Shown piece by piece: positions 5,767-10,178 of a stretch of DNA of 10,178 nt. The DNA comes from Ruminococcus sp. (GTDB lineage Bacteria; Bacillota; Clostridia; Oscillospirales; Ruminococcaceae), in the NCBI GenBank assembly GCA_017544125.1, contig JAFYET010000300.1, forward strand, positions 1-10,178, written 5' to 3'. The notes under the pieces were generated by a model. It was not told where the DNA came from. It saw only the letters and a list, made by a program, of their open reading frames with translations, and ran no database searches. A program made the translations under genes and the position numbers. Each line of letters begins with the position of its first letter. Positions within the stretch are counted from its first letter, which is position 1.

Positions 5767-7656
5767 ATGGATTATAACAAGTGTGCATCAGAGATCCTTT
5801 CCGCCATAGGCGGCAAGGAAAATCTTGCAAGTGCTGCACATTGCGCAACACGTTTAAGGCTTGTCATAGCAGACAATGCAAAGGTGAAAAAGTCGGTGCT
5901 CGAGGGCATTGACGGCGTAAAGGGCGTATTTGAGGCGGCAGGGCAGCTTCAGATAATCATAGGCACAGGCACTGTAAACAAGGTATATGACGAGTTCATA
6001 GCTCTTGCGGGTGTAGAGGCAGCATCTAAAGACGATGTCAAGAAGGCAGCCGCAGCAGCCTCGCCGTGGTACAAGAGGGCGGTAAAGACCTTGGGCGATA
6101 TATTCGTGCCTATCATTCCCGCTATCGTTGCGACGGGTCTTTTGTGCGGGCTTCTGGGCGGTCTGTCAAAGGCATTCCCCGACATAGCCGACACGCAGAT
6201 ATATCATCTGCTCGACATTTTCTCTAACGCAGCATTGACCTTCCTGCCGATACTTATTGCAGTAAGTGCGGCAAAGATATTCGGTGCCAATGTTTACCTT
6301 GGCGCTGTTATCGGTATGATAATGATACACCCGAGTCTTGTTAACGCATGGAGCGTGGGCGACGGCTCAGACTTACCTACCCTATGGTCGTGGTTCGGCC
6401 TTTGGGATATTAACGCCACGGGCTATCAAGGGCACGTTATTCCCGTAGTTATTGCCGTGCTGCTGCTCTCGGTGATCGAGAAATGGCTGCACAAGAAGGT
6501 ACCTGAGATGTTTGACCTGTTCGTGACACCGCTTGTTTCGGTGCTCGTTACAGGCTTCCTTACAATGACAGTTATAGGCCCTGTATTCTCGCAGATAGAG
6601 ACCTGGGTGCTCTCGGGCGCACAGTGGCTCATATCCATACCCTTCGGCATAGGCTCGTTCCTTATGGGTGCGGCATATGCACCTACGGTAGTTGCGGGCG
6701 TTCATCATATGTACAATGCTATCGAGCTTTCAATGATAGCCGACAACGGCAAGAACATCTGGATGCCTATAGCAACGGCTGCTAACGTTGCGCAGGGTGC
6801 TGCTGCTCTTGCAGTCGCTATAAAGACACACAACAAGAAAACAAAATCAATGGCTCTGCCCGCATCTCTCTCGGCATTCATGGGCATTACAGAGCCTGCT
6901 ATATTCGGTGTAAACGTAAGATTCGTCAAGCCCCTTATCGCAGGTATGGTCGGCGGTGCGTGCGGTGCTGCGGTAGCATCTGTCATGAACGTTTATGCAA
7001 CGGCAAACGGCGTTACGGGCTTATTCGGCTTCCTTATCACGACTGACAGCTTTGTGGGATATCTGCTCACCTTCGTTGTAGCGACAGCGGTGGCGTTCGG
7101 GCTTTCCTGGTTCTTATACAAAGACCCCGCAGAGGAGACAGCCGAAGAGGCTCCCGCAGCCGAAACAGAAGAGGTCAAGGTCGCCTCGGCAGAGAGCTAT
7201 GACGACGCTAACGTTTATTCTCCCCTCAAGGGCAGGGCTGTTCTTATGGCAGACGTTCCCGATGAGACATTCGCCTCCGACGTACTGGGCATGGGCGCAG
7301 CAGTTGACCCCACAGAGGGCAAGGTCGTTGCTCCCGCAGACGGCGAGGTAAGCACTCTGTTCGATACTCACCATGCAATAGGTCTTACACTTGACAACGG
7401 CATGGAGATGCTCATACACATAGGCATAAACACAGTTGAGCTGAACGGCGAGGGCTACACGGCTCACGTTTCAGAGGGCGACAGGGTGACAAGAGGGCAG
7501 ACGCTCATAACCTTTGACATTCCTCTTATAAAGGACAAGGGCTACAAGACGATAACCCCTGTAATAATCACCAACCCCGACGATTACACAGAGATAGTCA
7601 AGGCAGCAGACGGCGATGTTACCTATCTTGACAAGCTGATAGCAACAAAAAAGTAA
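5767..7656 (+). CDS. scrA: Sucrose-type PTS enzyme IIBCA (permease and phosphotransferase)
   Basis: This 629-residue membrane protein imports a sugar and phosphorylates it in one step. The order is IIB (residues ~1-85), IIC (~105-450, multiple membrane helices), an Ala/Glu-rich linker (454-482) and IIA (483-629). The IIB phospho-cysteine is Cys26 in AAHCATRLRLV. IIC carries GITEPA at 373-378 and GVHHMYNAIE. IIA is of the IIA-Glc type, with His536 (HHAIGL) and the phospho-accepting His551 (LIHIGINTVELNG), spaced 15 residues as in IIA-Glc. The IIB sequence and the GKENLASAAHCATRLR start fit the sucrose branch of the glucose/sucrose family, and the neighbours support sucrose. I chose ATG 5767 because AAAGGG lies eight bases upstream; a GTG at 5758 falls inside that ribosome binding site. 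As IIA is built in, it needs only HPr and enzyme I. It is the first gene of the operon; the next gene begins 22 bases on. Confidence 0.93.
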   Translation: MDYNKCASEILSAIGGKENLASAAHCATRLRLVIADNAKVKKSVLEGIDGVKGVFEAAGQLQIIIGTGTVNKVYDEFIALAGVEAASKDDVKKAAAAASPWYKRAVKTLGDIFVPIIPAIVATGLLCGLLGGLSKAFPDIADTQIYHLLDIFSNAALTFLPILIAVSAAKIFGANVYLGAVIGMIMIHPSLVNAWSVGDGSDLPTLWSWFGLWDINATGYQGHVIPVVIAVLLLSVIEKWLHKKVPEMFDLFVTPLVSVLVTGFLTMTVIGPVFSQIETWVLSGAQWLISIPFGIGSFLMGAAYAPTVVAGVHHMYNAIELSMIADNGKNIWMPIATAANVAQGAAALAVAIKTHNKKTKSMALPASLSAFMGITEPAIFGVNVRFVKPLIAGMVGGACGAAVASVMNVYATANGVTGLFGFLITTDSFVGYLLTFVVATAVAFGLSWFLYKDPAEETAEEAPAAETEEVKVASAESYDDANVYSPLKGRAVLMADVPDETFASDVLGMGAAVDPTEGKVVAPADGEVSTLFDTHHAIGLTLDNGMEMLIHIGINTVELNGEGYTAHVSEGDRVTRGQTLITFDIPLIKDKGYKTITPVIITNPDDYTEIVKAADGDVTYLDKLIATKK

Positions 7657-7678
7657 CCGCACAAAAAGGAGTGTTTAC

Positions 7679-9001
7679 ATGAAAAACAACTTCAGACAGG
7701 CACTTCACTTAGAGCCGCAGAGCGGCTGGCTCAATGACCCCAACGGGCTGAGCTGTTTCAAAGGCAAATATCACGTTTATTTCCAGTATGCCCCCGAGAG
7801 CGCAGAGGGCAAAGGGGACAAATGCTGGGGGCACTTTGAAAGCCCCGATTTCTTAAGCTGGCGCTTCACCGGCACGGTGCTTCGCCCCGACTGCGCTGAT
7901 GACAAAGACGGCGTTTACTCGGGCTGCGGCTTTGTAAAGGGCGACACGCTGTATCTCTTCTACACGGGCAACGTCAAGGAGGAGGGCGAGCACGACTACA
8001 TCACCTCAGGCAGAGGCGCAAATGTCATTCTTGTCACCACCAAAGACGGGGTGACGATGAGCGAGAAAAAGACGCTGCGCACAAACGCTGACTACCCCGA
8101 CTACTGCTCATGCCATGTGCGTGACCCAAAGGTGTGGGAGGAAGAGGGCGTATACAAAATGGTGCTCGGCGCAAGGACGCTCGATGACAAAGGCTGTGTG
8201 CTATACTACACCTCAAAAGACCTGATAAACTGGGAGTTTGAGGAGGAGCTGCGCACCCCGGGCTCAGGCCATATGTGGGAATGCCCCGATGAATTCGAGC
8301 TTGGCGGCAAAAGGTTTTTAAGCATATCGCCGCAGGGGCTTAAGCACGAAAAATACTTCTCACAGAATGTATACAGCTCGGGGTATCTGGGCATAGACAC
8401 AGGCAGATACAGAGAGTGGGACTGCGGCTTTGATTTCTACGCACCGCAGACATTCGATGCCCCCGACGGCAGAAAAATTCTCATAGGCTGGGAGGGCATA
8501 GGCGACATACCCTACACAAACCCCACGGTAAGCTCAGGCTGGCAGCATTGCCTGACCCTGCCGAGAGAGCTTACGCAAAAGGGCGGTATAGTTTATCAGC
8601 AGCCTATACGAGAGCTTGAAGCGCTTCGCAGGAATGAAAGGGCTTTAGGGCAGACAAACAGCATAACTCTCCCCTTTGAGCTTATCGGGCAGACGCAGGA
8701 CGATTTTATGGTAACGCTTGAAAACATACTAACCCTCGAATACAAGGGCGATGAGTTCTCTCTTAAGTTCTTATCAGACACCGCAGGCTGCGGGCGTGAT
8801 GTGAGGTATGCACAGATAAAAGACTGCCGCAGCATAAGAATAATTGCCGATAAATCATCGCTGGAGGTATATCTCGGCGGCGGCGAGATGGTGCTATCCA
8901 CAAGAATGTACCCCGACGACATACAAGTGAAACTTGCTGTGTATGGTGTAAACGGCAGACTTTACGAGCTTGAAAGCATTGAGGTGACCTACGATGGATA
9001 A
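7679..9001 (+). CDS. scrB: Glycoside hydrolase family 32, sucrose-6-phosphate hydrolase
   Basis: The enzyme splits sucrose-6-phosphate made by the PTS into glucose-6-phosphate and fructose in the cytoplasm; no signal peptide is present. All three GH32 catalytic acids are visible: the nucleophile Asp20 in WLNDPNG, the transition-state stabiliser Asp149 in VRDPKVW, and the acid/base Glu201 in WECPDEF. The FYTG motif of the second propeller blade is also present. After the five-bladed propeller (to about residue 310) comes a short C-terminal beta-sandwich. The total of 440 residues is a little shorter than the usual ~470-490. AAAAAGGAG at 7663-7671, seven bases upstream, fixes the start. It lies 22 bases after the permease gene, and its last 8 bases overlap the fructokinase gene. 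Specificity for sucrose-6-phosphate over sucrose or fructans is inferred from the PTS context. Confidence 0.93.
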   Translation: MKNNFRQALHLEPQSGWLNDPNGLSCFKGKYHVYFQYAPESAEGKGDKCWGHFESPDFLSWRFTGTVLRPDCADDKDGVYSGCGFVKGDTLYLFYTGNVKEEGEHDYITSGRGANVILVTTKDGVTMSEKKTLRTNADYPDYCSCHVRDPKVWEEEGVYKMVLGARTLDDKGCVLYYTSKDLINWEFEEELRTPGSGHMWECPDEFELGGKRFLSISPQGLKHEKYFSQNVYSSGYLGIDTGRYREWDCGFDFYAPQTFDAPDGRKILIGWEGIGDIPYTNPTVSSGWQHCLTLPRELTQKGGIVYQQPIRELEALRRNERALGQTNSITLPFELIGQTQDDFMVTLENILTLEYKGDEFSLKFLSDTAGCGRDVRYAQIKDCRSIRIIADKSSLEVYLGGGEMVLSTRMYPDDIQVKLAVYGVNGRLYELESIEVTYDG

Positions 9002-9965
9002 TATACTTGCAGCTATCGGCGAGGCGCTGATAGACTTTATTCCCGACAAAAGCGGCTGCCCCTTTGACGAGATAGGCTCGTTTGCGCCAAAAGTGGGCGG
9101 TGCGCCGGCAAACGTCTGCGCCGCATACTCGGTGCTCGGCGGCAGGTCAAGAATGATAACCCAGCTGGGCGACGACCTTTTCGGGCACAGGATAATCAGA
9201 AGGCTTGACGAGGTGGGCGTCGATACAAGCTGCATAAGCCTTACCGACAAGGCCAACACCGCCCTTGCCTTTGTAACGCTCAAAGAAAACGGCGACAGGG
9301 AGTTCTCATTCTACCGAAACCCGAGTGCTGATATGCTCATGCCGCCCGAAGCGGTGAAGGAGGAATTCTTCGACGGGGTCTCGGTGCTGCATTTTTGCAG
9401 CGTGGACATAGGCGATTTCCTCATGAAGCAGGCACACCTGCGAGCGATAGATATAATGCGCAAAAAGGGCGGTATAATAAGCTTTGACCCGAACCTGCGC
9501 TTTAATCTGTGGGATAGCAAAGAGGCGCTTAAAAATGCTGTGAGGGAGTTTATTCCGCTCAGCAACATAGTCAAGCTCTCGGAGGACGAGCTTGAATTCG
9601 TCACGGGGACGGCAGACCCCGAACAGAGTGCAGCATGGCTCTTTTCGCAGGGTGTGAGCTTAGTGCTCATAACCATGGGCAGCAAGGGGGCATACGCCTT
9701 TACAAAGACCGCACAGGGCTTCTCACCCGCAAAGCCCGTAAAGGCGATCGACACAACAGGTGCGGGCGACGGCTTCACGGGGGCTTTCCTGTGGAAGCTC
9801 GGTCAGAAAGGCACCACAAAGTCAGCACTTGAAAAGATACCCATGCAGTATCTTTGCGAATGTCTTGACTTTGCAAACAGCTTCTGTGCTGTGAGCGTGC
9901 AGCAAAAAGGTGCAATAGCATCATATCCGACAGCGGAACAGATGCGGCAGATAAATCAAAACTAA
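8994..9965 (+). CDS. scrK: PfkB-family fructokinase
   Basis: The 323-residue sugar kinase converts fructose released by the GH32 enzyme to fructose-6-phosphate using ATP. It shows both PfkB signatures: GGAPAN at residues 35-40 in the N-terminal sugar-binding region, and DTTGAGDGFTGAF with catalytic Asp259 near the C-terminus. VLITMGSKGAYAF leads into the ATP site. The length is usual for the family. The ATG lies inside the end of the upstream gene (8-base overlap, different frame) and its ribosome binding site GAGGTG (8981-8986) is within that gene, so translation of the two is probably coupled. HPr follows after 20 bases. Fructose specificity comes from the sequence type and the operon; other PfkB kinases act on ribose, KDG or tagatose-6-phosphate. 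Confidence 0.92.
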   Translation: MDNILAAIGEALIDFIPDKSGCPFDEIGSFAPKVGGAPANVCAAYSVLGGRSRMITQLGDDLFGHRIIRRLDEVGVDTSCISLTDKANTALAFVTLKENGDREFSFYRNPSADMLMPPEAVKEEFFDGVSVLHFCSVDIGDFLMKQAHLRAIDIMRKKGGIISFDPNLRFNLWDSKEALKNAVREFIPLSNIVKLSEDELEFVTGTADPEQSAAWLFSQGVSLVLITMGSKGAYAFTKTAQGFSPAKPVKAIDTTGAGDGFTGAFLWKLGQKGTTKSALEKIPMQYLCECLDFANSFCAVSVQQKGAIASYPTAEQMRQINQN

Positions 9966-9985
9966 CAGAGAGGAAAGTGAACACT

Positions 9986-10178
9986 ATGAAAGAATTTACC
10001 TACACAATCAAGGACGAAATAGGCATACACGCAAGACCTGCGGGCAATCTTGTAAAGCTCATCAAGGGCTATTCAAGCTCGGTAACTATCGAAAAAGAGG
10101 GCAAACCTGCCATAAACGCCACAGCTCTTATGAAGCTCATGGGGCTTGGCGTAAAGTGCGGTGACACTGTTAAGTTCA
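9986..10178 (+). CDS. ptsH: HPr-family phosphocarrier protein (3' truncated by window edge)
   Basis: The first 64 residues of an ~85-90 residue HPr are present. The active-site motif GIHARPAG puts the phosphorylated histidine at His15, as in classical HPr. The region that normally carries the regulatory serine (VNLKSIMGVMSLGI in Bacillus subtilis HPr, Ser46) reads INATALMKLMGLGV, so the aligned position is Ala47 with Thr46 just before it; no serine is near. A purine-rich ribosome binding site (AGAGAGG, ending at 9973) precedes the ATG. The gene sits 20 bases after the fructokinase gene with no terminator between, so it belongs to the sucrose operon. It would pass phosphate from enzyme I to the IIA domain of ScrA. 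An enzyme I gene could follow beyond the window. Confidence 0.9.
   Translation, partial: MKEFTYTIKDEIGIHARPAGNLVKLIKGYSSSVTIEKEGKPAINATALMKLMGLGVKCGDTVKF

Noticed and set aside
5949..7662. Several leftward frames opposite the enzyme II gene
   Set aside because: These are antisense by-products of the codon bias in a clear PTS gene; their low-complexity, Ala/Cys-rich translations match no family I know.
1..10178. CRISPR array, tRNA/rRNA genes, insertion sequence or phage genes
   Set aside because: I found no regularly spaced repeats, cloverleaf sequences, transposase or integrase motifs, or phage structural genes anywhere in the window.

Overview
The window looks like chromosomal DNA of a Gram-positive, low-to-mid GC gut Clostridia member, most like Ruminococcus and relatives. 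I infer this from the gene families, the heavy use of ATA (Ile) and AGA/AGG (Arg) codons, strong purine-rich ribosome binding sites and sigma-A type promoters with exact 17-base spacers. The species cannot be read from the sequence.

Left part (1-2543, + strand): the C-terminal part of a Crp/Fnr-type regulator with its own terminator; a gene-poor stretch (402-755) holding a 38-codon reading frame that may be a gene remnant and a long-loop inverted repeat; then a monocistronic SulP-family anion transporter with a near-consensus promoter and a perfect 16-bp stem terminator.

Middle part (2599-4400, - strand): two broken signalling genes. One is a sensor histidine kinase carrying an in-frame TAG and a frameshift. 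The frameshift is best explained by loss of 14 bases directly after the phospho-accepting His motif. The other is an HD-GYP phosphodiesterase reduced to its membrane anchor plus the last ~65 residues of the HD-GYP domain. It keeps a promoter and an excellent ribosome binding site. This block looks like a small signalling graveyard.

Right part (4591-10178, + strand): a sucrose phosphotransferase locus. It encodes a LacI-family regulator (scrR-like), a sucrose-type PTS enzyme IIBCA (scrA-like), a GH32 sucrose-6-phosphate hydrolase (scrB-like), a PfkB-family fructokinase (scrK-like) and the start of an HPr gene (ptsH-like) cut by the window end. In this model sucrose is imported and phosphorylated by ScrA. 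ScrB then splits it to glucose-6-phosphate and fructose, ScrK phosphorylates the fructose, and the operon-encoded HPr supplies the phosphate. Both promoters of the locus carry the same 15-base motif just downstream of the -10 box, and it fits both a LacI-family operator and a CcpA cre box. The scrA copy is followed by an inverted near-copy, which also makes a leader hairpin.

I see no CRISPR array, tRNA, rRNA, insertion sequence or convincing undescribed system. The most unusual items are the double operator/hairpin at scrA, the operon-borne HPr lacking a Ser at the usual regulatory position, and the adjacent decayed sensor genes.
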